Shown in pieces: positions 25,583 to 34,057 of a DNA stretch of 64,000 nucleotides. The stretch is from Thermocrinis minervae (GTDB lineage: Bacteria > Aquificota > Aquificia > Aquificales > Aquificaceae): contig NZ_LT670846.1 in the NCBI RefSeq assembly GCF_900142435.1, positions 352,486-416,485 of the forward strand. The letters run 5' to 3'. The notes beneath the pieces were generated by a model. It was given only the letters and a program-made list of their open reading frames with translations, was not told the DNA's origin and searched no databases. The position numbers were made by a program, and so were the translations under genes. Position 1 is the stretch's first letter. Every line of letters begins with the position of its first letter.

Positions 25583-26331
25583 GTCTGAACCTTCTGCAGA
25601 GCCTTCTCCTTCTTCTTGGCAAGCCTACCAAAAAGTAAGGATATCTCATAGAGGGCTATTAGTGGTATGGCCATCAGCACCTGTGTGCTCACATCAGGGG
25701 CCACCAGGGCACCTATCACGAAGGCTATGACTATGAAGTACTTTCTGAAAGACTTTAGCTGCCCTTCTGACACTATACCAGCCCTCAGGAGAAGGTAGTT
25801 CACTATAGGAAGCTGGAAGGCTATACCAAAGGCCACGATCATCTTAAGCAGAAAGGATATGTACAGGTCAACAGAAAGGAAAGGGCTTATCTGGAGCTGC
25901 TCCACACCTATGCCGAGGAGGAACCGTAGAGCCAAAGGGAGTACAAAAAAGTAAGAGAAGAGGCTACCCATAATAAAAAGAAGCAGGGATAGGATGGATA
26001 AGGGGAGAACAAGCTTTTTTTCATGTGGATAAAGACCAGGTTCTACGAACCTCCAGACCTGGTAGACTATTACAGGAAAGGCTATTATAAAGCCGAAGAC
26101 TAGGGAGATCTTTATGTAGATGTAAAAGGGCTCCATGGGCGATATGGTGATGAGCTGAACTTTGGGATAGCTCTTGAGGAGTGGCTCCTTGAGGAGTTCA
26201 AATATGTCCTTCACAAAGTAGAAGGAGATGCCAGCACCTATAAGATAGGCTACTATGGACTTAATCAGCCTGCTTCTTAGTTCCCTCAGGTGTTCCGTCA
26301 GTGGCATCTTGGGGAGTTCCTGCTGGTTCAT
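25579..26331 (-). CDS. tatC: Sec-independent translocase TatC
   Basis: Receptor of the twin-arginine export system. The protein opens with MPLTEHLRELRSRL, the conserved cytoplasmic N-terminus, and has six TM helices, with FRKYFIVIAFVIGALVAPDVSTQ as the late TatC signature. 250 residues is normal. The ATG at 26331 follows GGAGG by about nine bases; a second ATG eight codons in is possible. It overlaps tatB by 71 bases. Confidence 0.97.
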   Translation of the reverse strand: MNQQELPKMPLTEHLRELRSRLIKSIVAYLIGAGISFYFVKDIFELLKEPLLKSYPKVQLITISPMEPFYIYIKISLVFGFIIAFPVIVYQVWRFVEPGLYPHEKKLVLPLSILSLLLFIMGSLFSYFFVLPLALRFLLGIGVEQLQISPFLSVDLYISFLLKMIVAFGIAFQLPIVNYLLLRAGIVSEGQLKSFRKYFIVIAFVIGALVAPDVSTQVLMAIPLIALYEISLLFGRLAKKKEKALQKVQT

Positions 26332-26560
26332 CCTGCCTTTCCTCCATGGTAGAGTATAAGCCCTCTTCCGGCTTTTGGTCCTTAGTCTCCTCGTATATCT
26401 TTCTGTTTAGCTCCTCGAGGTAGAGTTGATAGCGCAGCTCATCCCATGCCTCCCTTACCTTCCTGAGGGCCTCTCCTAGCATTCCTGCGAGCTCTACCAT
26501 CTTCTCAGGACCAAGCACTACAAAGGCTATGGCCAGGATCAACAAAAGCTGTAGCTCCAT
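26261..26560 (-). CDS. tatB: TatA/TatB family protein, probably TatB
   Basis: 99 residues: an N-terminal TM helix, the hinge FVVLGPEKMVELAGMLGEALRKVREAWDEL, then an acidic tail. The Gly-Pro at the hinge and the Glu-rich amphipathic helix are typical; the length and the Val-Leu-Gly-Pro-Glu form favour TatB over TatA. Its frame runs 71 bases into tatC, an unusually long overlap that implies coupled translation. No separate TatA gene is visible here. Confidence 0.9.
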   Translation of the reverse strand: MELQLLLILAIAFVVLGPEKMVELAGMLGEALRKVREAWDELRYQLYLEELNRKIYEETKDQKPEEGLYSTMEERQDEPAGTPQDATDGTPEGTKKQAD

Positions 26561-26625
26561 AGATAATAGTTTAAGCCTGATGGTAAACGATGCGTGAGGA
26601 ATAAAAAAAGAAGGTATCTGGGATT

Positions 26626-26649
26626 ATAAAAGCGGGCCCGAAGGCCCGC
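26626..26649 (-). terminator. Rho-independent terminator of porin gene
   Basis: On the minus strand GCGGGCC-TTCG-GGCCCGC is a perfect 7-bp stem with a UUCG tetraloop, followed by TTTTAT. It starts 12 bases after the porin stop. It is the only clear intrinsic terminator I found in the window. Confidence 0.9.
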
Positions 26650-26661
26650 GGGGGAGAGGTC

Positions 26662-27933
26662 TTAGAATTGGGTTTGGAGTGCCAGAGTCCAGTCGGTGAA
26701 GTTCTTGCCGTTTGGTACGTTTGCCTTGGCGTCGCTGTTGAGGTTGACAAAGTCAGCACCCAGCTGTATCTTAGCGTCTTGACCCTTTATGTAGTAGTTA
26801 AGGAACACACCAGTCCTGGTTACCTTAGGAGTACCAGCGACAGCTGTTACTGTACCGGTAGTTGTGTCATACTGAGCAAGGCTCTTGTTCTTATTTTGCT
26901 CCCACCTTATGGCAAGAGCTGGCTTACCAAGACCTACAACCTGGTCGTAGAGTAGCTGACCCTGAACGTAGAAGGCTTCAGCCTTGCCATAGTTTACATT
27001 AGGTAAAGCAGCATTAGCTACATCCTTTTGGTTTATGTAGCCAAGCTGTAGGTTGGGGACGAAGTCTTGGAACTTCTGCTCCCACATGGCGTCCACTGTC
27101 CAAGCCTTGGCGTTCTTGCTGTAGTTAAATGGTTGGCCAGTGGTCTGTGCCTTCTGGAAGGTGTAGCCAAGACCTATGGTGAGGACATTTTGGGTTCCCA
27201 GGTATGTGTCAGCAAGGGTAAAGCCCTTTTCTGCCTTGTAACCTAGCATGGTGGGTGTGAACTGTATCCTACCTGCAAAGGCAAGCTTATCCTTTGGCCC
27301 AAGAGCACCGGTGGCGTGGTCGTACCTTCCGTCAAAGACACCAAGTTGGTACTTTACAAGACCGTCGGCTATATTACCCCAGAGGGTCACTCCCGCATCC
27401 CTGTAGATGTTGCCCAGAGCTGTTCCTACGCTAAATGGTGCGTAGGGGTTTATAGCTAGAGCGTTACCAGCGCTTCCAGTAGCTATTCCCCAGCCGTATC
27501 CGGTGGGTATTATGTAGGTATAGCTGTCCGTCAGGCTTGCCCTGGAGAAGGGTACCCTGTAGAGACCTGCCATCAGCTGGACTTCATCCATAAGCTTAAG
27601 GTTGATAAAAGCATCGTTTACCCTGGTTTCGTTAGTACCAGAGTGTTGTGTCCTTCCCTGAAGATTGAGGTTTCTGCCCAGCCCAAAGTCAAGGTTTGCT
27701 CCAAACTGGACGTACTTGTTTACCTGGCCGCTGAAGTATACCCTGGCGTTGGCTATGGAGAAATCCGTGTAGTCTTGTCCGCCGTTTTGTGCCTTACCAA
27801 GCCTTTGGGCCCATATTTGGAGTTTTAGACCCGTGTTGGCAAAGGTGTCTTCATCCAACCTTATCATAGCTGCCTGAGATGGCAGTATGGCTACTCCCAT
27901 GAGGGCTGCCATAGCCAAGAGGCTCTTCTTCAT
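26662..27933 (-). CDS. Outer-membrane porin
   Basis: 423 residues with a signal peptide cleaved near LPSQA-A and a beta-barrel ending in a terminal Phe (LALQTQF). The N-terminal segment ARVYFSGQVNKYVQFGANLDF and later AGLYRVPFSRASL resemble phosphate-selective porin O/P-like proteins, but solute specificity is not deducible. A consensus promoter, a 5' leader hairpin, a strong SD (AAGGAGGG), a terminator and a simpler codon choice all point to high constitutive expression, as for a major porin. Confidence 0.88.
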   Translation of the reverse strand: MKKSLLAMAALMGVAILPSQAAMIRLDEDTFANTGLKLQIWAQRLGKAQNGGQDYTDFSIANARVYFSGQVNKYVQFGANLDFGLGRNLNLQGRTQHSGTNETRVNDAFINLKLMDEVQLMAGLYRVPFSRASLTDSYTYIIPTGYGWGIATGSAGNALAINPYAPFSVGTALGNIYRDAGVTLWGNIADGLVKYQLGVFDGRYDHATGALGPKDKLAFAGRIQFTPTMLGYKAEKGFTLADTYLGTQNVLTIGLGYTFQKAQTTGQPFNYSKNAKAWTVDAMWEQKFQDFVPNLQLGYINQKDVANAALPNVNYGKAEAFYVQGQLLYDQVVGLGKPALAIRWEQNKNKSLAQYDTTTGTVTAVAGTPKVTRTGVFLNYYIKGQDAKIQLGADFVNLNSDAKANVPNGKNFTDWTLALQTQF

Positions 27934-27956
27934 TTCCGTACCCTCCTTAAGTTATT

Positions 27957-27975
27957 CCTCTCCTCTTTGGAGAGG
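27957..27975 (-). promoter_or_regulatory. 5' leader hairpin of porin mRNA
   Basis: CCTCTCC-AAAGA-GGAGAGG on the minus strand is a perfect 7-bp hairpin. It begins a few bases after the predicted transcript start, where 5' hairpins are known to protect outer-membrane protein mRNAs from decay. Confidence 0.7.
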
Positions 27976-27984
27976 TCAAAGATA

Positions 27985-28013
27985 ATATTACTATAAGGAA
28001 AATGGCTTGTCAA
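27985..28013 (-). promoter_or_regulatory. Sigma-70-type promoter of porin gene
   Basis: TTGACA (28008-28013) and TAATAT (27985-27990) on the minus strand are 17 bases apart. The rest of the 186-base gap up to 28119 holds the start region of the divergent zinc-ribbon gene and nothing else I can support. Confidence 0.82.
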
Positions 28014-28119
28014 GAGGTTTTTATAAGTTTTCCTCCTTTTGCAATTTTACCAAAGCCTTTTGAACAAAGTTTCCGATTTTTGCAAAAATGCAAAAGTTAT
28101 TAAGTTATAAAATATAACT

Positions 28120-28818
28120 ATGGATTTTAGGCCACTTCTTGAGTTCCAAAACACGGAAGAAGAGCTCCTCAGGTTGAACAAAACCCTTCTACGTACACAA
28201 GAAGAAAAGAAAAGAATCCAAGGGCAGATTACATCCATAAAGCAGGAGCTGGACGATATGGAGTCCAAACTTCGAGACCTTGAGGAAAGACAGAAGTTTA
28301 TAAGGGAAGAGGTAGAAGAATGTAGAAGGGCCCTAAGCAGAGCCCAAGAGAGGCTAAACATGGTAAAAAAGGCAGAGGAGTACAAGGCTGCCTTAAGGGA
28401 AAAGGCAAGGAGTGAAGACTGTATATTCAAAAAGGAGAAGCTTTTGGATGAGCTAAACCAAGAGAAGAAGAGGCTTGAGGAGAGTTTGCAGGAGCTTAGA
28501 AAGAAGAAGGAGAAGTATTTGCAAGAACTAAAGGAAGAGCTTGAAGACCTTAATTCCGAAGAGAAAAAGCTGCAGGAGAGGATAAGGCTGACCGAGGAGA
28601 AGCTTGAAAGACTAAAGGAAAACCTTAGAGAGCTTGTCAGAGAGTACGAAAGCCTAAAGGCTAAGGTGGGCTTTCCTGTTTTTGTAAGGCTTGAAGAGTT
28701 CGGCGTCTGTGGTGGATGTGGTACCAAGCTCCCGGCTGGCTTGGTCTCCGAGGTGTTAAGGGGAAACATAGTCAGGTGTCCCACATGCTCCAAGTATGTC
28801 TATTATGAGATTTCTTAA
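28120..28818 (+). CDS. Coiled-coil protein with C-terminal C4 zinc ribbon
   Basis: 232 residues. Residues about 5-180 form a long antiparallel coiled-coil hairpin rich in Glu, Lys and Leu. The C-terminus has two CxxC knuckles (CGGCG and CPTCS), matching the bacterial C4-type zinc-ribbon family (CT398-like hairpin plus zf-RING_7). Members are widespread and poorly characterised; a nucleic-acid or protein-scaffold role has been suggested. TATAAA lies eight bases before the ATG. It overlaps the rodA start. Confidence 0.88.
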   Translation: MDFRPLLEFQNTEEELLRLNKTLLRTQEEKKRIQGQITSIKQELDDMESKLRDLEERQKFIREEVEECRRALSRAQERLNMVKKAEEYKAALREKARSEDCIFKKEKLLDELNQEKKRLEESLQELRKKKEKYLQELKEELEDLNSEEKKLQERIRLTEEKLERLKENLRELVREYESLKAKVGFPVFVRLEEFGVCGGCGTKLPAGLVSEVLRGNIVRCPTCSKYVYYEIS

Positions 28819-29914
28819 GGATTACGACCTTAAGCTTGTGGGTGCTCTTTTTGGGGTACAGCTTATAGGCCTTCTTGGAGTATACAGTGCAAGCTTTAAG
28901 GGTTCGCATCCTCCCTCTCTCTTTGTAAAACAGCTCCTTTACATGGTCTTTGGTTGGTTTATCATGCTAGGGCTCTCCCGTGTAAACTTCAGGCTTCTGC
29001 TGGATCTTTCCCTTAGCGTGTACCTTTTTAACCTCTTTCTCTTGGTCCTGGTGCCTGTCTTTGGCAAAACTATTTACGGAGCCAAAAGATGGATAGACAT
29101 AGGGCCTGTTAACATCCAACCCTCTGAGTTTATGAAGTTTTCCCTACTCCTATTTCTGTCTTACTTCATGGTACACACCCAGAGGATATGGAGTAAGGAA
29201 AGCCTTATAGTATTTCTCTCTGTTGCCCTTCCCTTTGTTCTTACCTATGAGCAGCCAGACCTTGGTACGGCTGTAACTTACCCAGTGCTGCTTGTGTTCC
29301 TTCTCTTCCTAAGGGGGGTAAAGATTAGGTACTTTGTCATAAGCTTTCTTACCTTTGTACTTGCGTCTCCACTACTGTGGCACAAGCTTAGAGACTACCA
29401 AAAGGAGAGAATACTAGCCCTCCTTGATCCTTACAAAGACTACATGGGAAGTGGATACCAGCTTGTACAGTCTATGGTGGCAATAGGTTCAGGTGGTCTT
29501 CTGGGAAAGGGCTTTTTAAAGGGTACGCAAGCTCATCTTCTCTTTCTACCAGAGAAGCATACGGACTTTATCTTCTCCGTCATAGCTGAGGAGTGGGGCT
29601 TTTTAGGTGCTTTCCTCTTGGTAAGCCTCTACCTCTACGTCATAAAAAGGCTTCTGGACTATGCTAGGAGTACTCCAGATATTCAGGAAGCCATCTTTAT
29701 AGGTGGTCTGGCCTCTCTGCTTATGTTTCAGGCCTTTGTTAACCTCTTCATGACCATGGGGCTTGCTCCTGTAGTGGGTGTACCCATACCTATGGTGAGT
29801 TTTGGGGGCAGCAGTATAATCACCTTTAGCCTAGCCTTTGGCTGTACCTTCAGCATAGTAAGGGAGCAGAAGGCAAGGTTTTTAAGGTTTGAGGAGTCAG
29901 CCCAGAAGGCTTGA
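28796..29914 (+). CDS. rodA: RodA/FtsW-family peptidoglycan polymerase
   Basis: SEDS-family glycosyltransferase that polymerises lipid II for the cell wall. About ten TM helices are present, with the signature region GAKRWIDIGPVNIQPSEFMK and the later EKHTDFIFSVIAEEWGFLG and VSFGGSS. RodA is preferred to FtsW because of the 372-residue length and the short N-terminus. Start codons at 28796 and 28805 are both possible. The 3' end overlaps convergent fliI by 18 bases. Confidence 0.92.
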   Translation: MSIMRFLKDYDLKLVGALFGVQLIGLLGVYSASFKGSHPPSLFVKQLLYMVFGWFIMLGLSRVNFRLLLDLSLSVYLFNLFLLVLVPVFGKTIYGAKRWIDIGPVNIQPSEFMKFSLLLFLSYFMVHTQRIWSKESLIVFLSVALPFVLTYEQPDLGTAVTYPVLLVFLLFLRGVKIRYFVISFLTFVLASPLLWHKLRDYQKERILALLDPYKDYMGSGYQLVQSMVAIGSGGLLGKGFLKGTQAHLLFLPEKHTDFIFSVIAEEWGFLGAFLLVSLYLYVIKRLLDYARSTPDIQEAIFIGGLASLLMFQAFVNLFMTMGLAPVVGVPIPMVSFGGSSIITFSLAFGCTFSIVREQKARFLRFEESAQKA

Positions 29915-31165
29915 GTAAAGCCTTTCAAGTGCTCTCACAGACTCTTCAAAACTTACTCTTTCGTCTACAGATTGTCTGAAGAAATCATCAACAATCTGTC
30001 TATTTTGCATAAACCTATCTAGGATCGGATTACTACCCGGTGTGTAAAGACCCATGTTTATAAGGTCTTCCATGGATTCATAGAGACTTAAAACCTCCCT
30101 TATAGCCGTTGCCATCTTCATGTGTTCCTTGGATACTAACTGTGGCATTATCCTGCTAAGGCTTTTGACGGGATCTATGGCTGGGTATATGCTGGCGTTT
30201 GCCCTTTTACGGGATAGGATTATATGTCCATCCATCATACCCATAAGAGCATCAGCCACAGGGTCTAGAGATACATCATCCCCCTCTACAAGTACGCTGA
30301 AGATACCTGTAATGCTTCCCTCTCTGAAGTTTCCACAGCTTTCCACTACTTTTGACATGAGGTAGAAGACAGAGGGTGTAAAGCCTTTAAGGGTTGGAGG
30401 TTCTCCCACGGCTAGTCCTATCTCCCTCTGAGCCTGAGCCAACCTAGTCATAGAATCCATTACCAGAAGTACCCTATACCCCTTCTGAGCAAAGTACCTT
30501 GCATGGACGACAGCACTCACGGCACTCTTTACCTTCACTATGGGAGGGTCTTCGGCTGTGGATACTACTACCAGGCTCCTGTTTATAGCATCCCCCAACA
30601 CATCCTCCACGAACTCCCTAACTTCCCTACCGCGTTCCCCCACCAACGAGAGTACCACCACGTCAGCGGTGGCGTGACTGGTGATCATACCTAGAAGTGT
30701 AGTCTTTCCTACACCTGCACCAGCGAATATGCCTACTTTCTGGCCTACACCCAAAGTCAAAAGGGCGTTTATGCTCCTTATGCCAGTATCGAAGACTTCT
30801 CTTATCCTTTCTCTGTGTAGAGGGTTTATGCTTTGTAGTTCTATGGGTCTTTCCTCGGTGGATAGCCTTTTGCCTGTGAGTATGTCCCTACCCATAAAGT
30901 CCACCACACGACCCAGCAGCTCTTTACCTACGGCTGTGGAGACCTTCTTCCTGTCTAAGAGCACTTTATCCTTGTAGCTTACACCCATAAGACTACCGAA
31001 AGGCATTATGATGCATCTGTCTTGGTTAAAGCCTACTACCTCACCCTCTAAAAAGCCCCCGTCTTCTTTCTCTATGACCACTCTATCCCCTACGCTCGCG
31101 CCTATGTTGTAAGCTTCCAGGTAAACGCCGCTCGCTCTAAGTACCTTGCTGTAGACTTTTAGCAT
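29897..31165 (-). CDS. fliI: Flagellar export ATPase FliI
   Basis: 422-residue ATPase that energises flagellar protein export together with FliH. The Walker A motif is GAGVGKT, followed by the F1-beta-like VVLSLVGERGREVREFVED and DSMTRLAQAQREIGLAVGEPP segments, which distinguish FliI-type ATPases. The C-terminus is complete. It overlaps fliH by 29 bases in a fliG-fliH-fliI order. No other flagellar genes lie around it. Confidence 0.96.
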   Translation of the reverse strand: MLKVYSKVLRASGVYLEAYNIGASVGDRVVIEKEDGGFLEGEVVGFNQDRCIIMPFGSLMGVSYKDKVLLDRKKVSTAVGKELLGRVVDFMGRDILTGKRLSTEERPIELQSINPLHRERIREVFDTGIRSINALLTLGVGQKVGIFAGAGVGKTTLLGMITSHATADVVVLSLVGERGREVREFVEDVLGDAINRSLVVVSTAEDPPIVKVKSAVSAVVHARYFAQKGYRVLLVMDSMTRLAQAQREIGLAVGEPPTLKGFTPSVFYLMSKVVESCGNFREGSITGIFSVLVEGDDVSLDPVADALMGMMDGHIILSRKRANASIYPAIDPVKSLSRIMPQLVSKEHMKMATAIREVLSLYESMEDLINMGLYTPGSNPILDRFMQNRQIVDDFFRQSVDERVSFEESVRALERLYSSLLG

Positions 31166-31811
31166 CCTTCAACTTTTCTTCTAGGATCGCTTCCAGGTTG
31201 TCCAAATGCTTGCTCACAAGGGTAAACCTATGGCTGTCTATTATCAACTCTCCTTCCATGAGGTCTTCCCTTGGTAAGATCTGAACCTCTATACTTTCCA
31301 ACTGTAAGCCATTCCACAGCTTTTTAAGAGTCTCTACGTTTTTAGGGTTTGTGTACATCTTCAAGGTTCCATCTATCTCTAAGGATAACTCAAAGAACTC
31401 TTTTAAAGCTTTTTCAAGGGCCTTTTCTTTGGGGAGCTCCCAGATATCCAAAAGCTTCTTCATCGCATCAACTATGAGTTCCTTTAGCTCAATGGCTATT
31501 TTTTCCTTCTCAAAAGCTATCTTTTTTAGGATTTCTTCTTTCAGGTTTTGCATAAGCTCTTCTATTTTTGCCCTTTTTGCAAGCTCCTCCAGGAGCAGTT
31601 CTTTTTCCCTCTTTAGATCTAAAAGCTCCTGAGAGAACTTTTCCTTTTCCTCTTGAAGTTCCTGGATCCTCGTTGAAAGCTCTTGGTTCTTCAGTAGAAG
31701 CTGGTCTAACGTATCTTTGTACTCCTGGCAGTCTTCCTTTTCCTTTGGTTCCTCCTTTTTTTCTACTGGTTGATCGTGAAGATGGTGTATGGGTATGAAG
31801 TCTCTATACAT
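31137..31811 (-). CDS. fliH: Flagellar export regulator FliH
   Basis: FliH binds and restrains FliI and links it to the C-ring. The 224-residue product has a Lys/Glu-rich N-terminal coiled coil and a C-terminal domain (KMYTNPKNVETL to LEAILEEKLKD) similar to the stator subunit of ATP synthases, as FliH should. The ATG at 31811 overlaps the fliG stop; an in-frame GTG at 31823 lies four codons earlier. Sequence similarity in this family is low, so position between fliG and fliI carries weight. Confidence 0.87.
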   Translation of the reverse strand: MYRDFIPIHHLHDQPVEKKEEPKEKEDCQEYKDTLDQLLLKNQELSTRIQELQEEKEKFSQELLDLKREKELLLEELAKRAKIEELMQNLKEEILKKIAFEKEKIAIELKELIVDAMKKLLDIWELPKEKALEKALKEFFELSLEIDGTLKMYTNPKNVETLKKLWNGLQLESIEVQILPREDLMEGELIIDSHRFTLVSKHLDNLEAILEEKLKDAKSLQQGT

Positions 31812-32808
31812 AGCTCTCCCCACCCCTTATGTCTATTATTCCCTGATCCGCCAAGTTTTTTATAACTCTGATGACTTCCTTCTGTGCCTTTTCTACTTCC
31901 GATACCCTGACGGGTCCGAGGGCTTCCATGTCCTCCATGAATATTTGGGCTGCACGCTTGGACATGTTAGAGAGGAACTTCTCTTTTATATCTTCCGGAG
32001 CACCTTTTAAAGCTAGCAGGAGTACGTTTTTGTCCACGGCTTTGAGTATTTCTACTATTGCTCTATTGTCAAGCTTCCTTATGTCTTCAAAGGTAAACAT
32101 CTTTTCTTTTATCTTCTCAGAGAGGTAAGGATCTTCCTCATCAAGCCTTGACAGTATGGTGTTAGCCATATCTTTGTCCATAAGGTTTAGCACCTCGGCT
32201 GCTAAGCTAATGCCCTCCATCTTCTGTGTTATACCGCTTATACCTATAGACTTTATCTCTTCTGCAATCTGTTCTATGAGCTCTCCCAAGTACTCGGGTG
32301 ACAGATTTTCCAGCGTGGCCAGGCGTTTTACCACGTCTACCTTTAAGGTATCTGGAAGAAGTTTAAGCACTTCCGTGGATTTAGATGGACTAAGTTGGGA
32401 GAGTACTACAGCAATAGTCTGGGGGTGTTCTTTCACCAGTATACTAGCCAGGAGCTTTGGATCTACCTTTTCAAGTTCCTGAAAGCTTTTTATGAGGTTA
32501 GAACTACTCAAAAACTCGTAGAGTTTAGTAAACTTTTCAGGTGGTAAGGACTTTCTAGCTATTTCAAGCAGGGAATTTATGTCTGGCGATATATAAGACA
32601 CGTTTTTAAGCTCTGCTAGGAATTCCTTTGCTATTTCTTCTAAATCTTTAAGGGTTATTCCTTCTAAACTTGTAGCGTACATAAGAACCTTCTGAAGTTC
32701 TTCGTCTGTAAGCTCTTTCATTATTTCCACAGAAACCTGAGGTGGTAAAGCCATAAGGAGTATGGCAGCTTTATGAGCTTTTGTTAGCTTTTCCTTTACA
32801 TCAGCCAT
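31804..32808 (-). CDS. fliG: Flagellar motor switch protein FliG
   Basis: Rotor protein that transmits torque and switches direction. From the ATG at 32808 the product has 334 residues, beginning with KEKLTKAHKAAILLMALPPQVS. It contains the LVKEHPQTIAVVLSQLSPSKSTEVL and LLALKGAPEDIKEKFLSNMSKRAAQIFMEDMEALGPV signatures, the latter being the torque helix with its charged residues. An upstream open frame to 32940 lies across the divergent glycosyltransferase start and is not used. TATAAT (32824-32829) precedes the gene. Confidence 0.96.
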   Translation of the reverse strand: MADVKEKLTKAHKAAILLMALPPQVSVEIMKELTDEELQKVLMYATSLEGITLKDLEEIAKEFLAELKNVSYISPDINSLLEIARKSLPPEKFTKLYEFLSSSNLIKSFQELEKVDPKLLASILVKEHPQTIAVVLSQLSPSKSTEVLKLLPDTLKVDVVKRLATLENLSPEYLGELIEQIAEEIKSIGISGITQKMEGISLAAEVLNLMDKDMANTILSRLDEEDPYLSEKIKEKMFTFEDIRKLDNRAIVEILKAVDKNVLLLALKGAPEDIKEKFLSNMSKRAAQIFMEDMEALGPVRVSEVEKAQKEVIRVIKNLADQGIIDIRGGESYV

Positions 32809-32836
32809 ACCATCGGTTTTAAAATTATACCCTTCA

Positions 32837-34057
32837 GTGAAGAAGCTATTGCTGTCGGTCTTTTTCTTTATCTTTGGTAACTGGCTGCTCAGTTTCACGT
32901 CCCTGGATGAAGGTAGGAATATGTCTGCTGTACTCAACATGTTGCAAACAGGTGATTTTCTAAGGCCCTTTTATAACTGCAGCCTTCGCTTTGAAAAGCC
33001 ACCTCTACTTTACTGGCTTGTGGCAATAAGCTCCATGCTCTTTGGCCTTAACGAGTTCTCTGCAAGGTTAGTCTCTGGCCTTTCAGCCATAGGGACAGCC
33101 TTCTTAACCTACACCATAGCAAAGGATCACGTAGACAAGGAAACGGCCGAAAAGTCTTTCTTAGTGATGTTGACCTTTCCACACCTCTGGATAGAGTCTC
33201 GGGCGGTGGTTCCTGAGTTCCTTCTAACCTTCTTTATGACCCTGTCTTTGTACTTTTTTTTGAAGGGAAAGTACCTTCTTGGTTGGATTTCTGTAGGCCT
33301 TGCCTTCCTTACCAAGGGTCCTGTGGGCCTTGTACTTCCACTACTTGTTTACACTCTTTGGAAGAAGGATATAAAAGTGTTCAGACCTGTATATCTTTTA
33401 GTCTTCTTTCTTGTTGGTGGAAGCTGGTACTTTTACATGCTTCACGAGTACGGTCTTGAGTACTTTTACAAGTTCTTCGTGTATGAAAACGTCATGAGGT
33501 TTACAGGTCAAAGACAGACACACCCTTACGGTCTTTATTACTATCCTCTCGTTTTGTTTGTTTCTACTATCTTTTACCTCCCCGTCTACCGGAAGGTTAT
33601 ATTGAGCATAAAGGGAAAGCTCCTCCCTTTCTTCATCTGGTTTTCGGTAGTCTTTGTATTTTTTAGCCTCTCTAAAAACAAGCTCCACCATTACATACTT
33701 TTCGCATATCCACCTCTAGCTGTGCTAATAGCTTACAACGTAAGCCAAACCTACATAAAGAGGATCCTTACTGTATCCTTCTTGCTTCTATGCGGACTTC
33801 TGCTCTTTGCATACAGATGGGAGCAAGAGAGGTTTGTTCACAAGCTGAGGAAGTTTCCAGATGTTCAAAGGATAGAACTGCATTTTTACAAAGCAGAAAA
33901 CTCTAGCCTCGTCTTCTACCTGGGTAGATGTATACCCCAGACGGAAAGGCCAGAGGGTTATGTGGTGTCAAAAGAGGTTTCCAATGGGTGCAGTGTGCTT
34001 TTGGAAGGTAAAGAGTTTGATGGCAATTACTACCTCTTACGCTGCTTGCCTTATTAA
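32837..34057 (+). CDS. ArnT-like membrane glycosyltransferase (GT83/GT39 type)
   Basis: 406 residues with about ten TM helices. The first periplasmic loop carries the LDEGRNMSAVLNMLQTGDFLRP and FEKPPLLYW motifs of the ArnT/PMT family, which transfer sugars from undecaprenyl phosphate to lipid A or proteins in the periplasm. The conserved Asp-Glu is intact. The start is GTG at 32837, 28 bases from divergent fliG. It ends overlapping LptF/G by 21 bases. A role in envelope decoration is inferred; donor and acceptor are unknown. Confidence 0.87.
   Translation: MKKLLLSVFFFIFGNWLLSFTSLDEGRNMSAVLNMLQTGDFLRPFYNCSLRFEKPPLLYWLVAISSMLFGLNEFSARLVSGLSAIGTAFLTYTIAKDHVDKETAEKSFLVMLTFPHLWIESRAVVPEFLLTFFMTLSLYFFLKGKYLLGWISVGLAFLTKGPVGLVLPLLVYTLWKKDIKVFRPVYLLVFFLVGGSWYFYMLHEYGLEYFYKFFVYENVMRFTGQRQTHPYGLYYYPLVLFVSTIFYLPVYRKVILSIKGKLLPFFIWFSVVFVFFSLSKNKLHHYILFAYPPLAVLIAYNVSQTYIKRILTVSFLLLCGLLLFAYRWEQERFVHKLRKFPDVQRIELHFYKAENSSLVFYLGRCIPQTERPEGYVVSKEVSNGCSVLLEGKEFDGNYYLLRCLPY

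Noticed and set aside
28047-28793. 248-residue minus-strand frame over the zinc-ribbon gene
   Set aside because: It is a Ser/Phe-rich antisense shadow of a coiled coil; the plus-strand product has clear CxxC knuckles.
32809-32940. N-terminal extension of FliG
   Set aside because: It crosses the divergent glycosyltransferase start, and family similarity begins only after the ATG at 32808.
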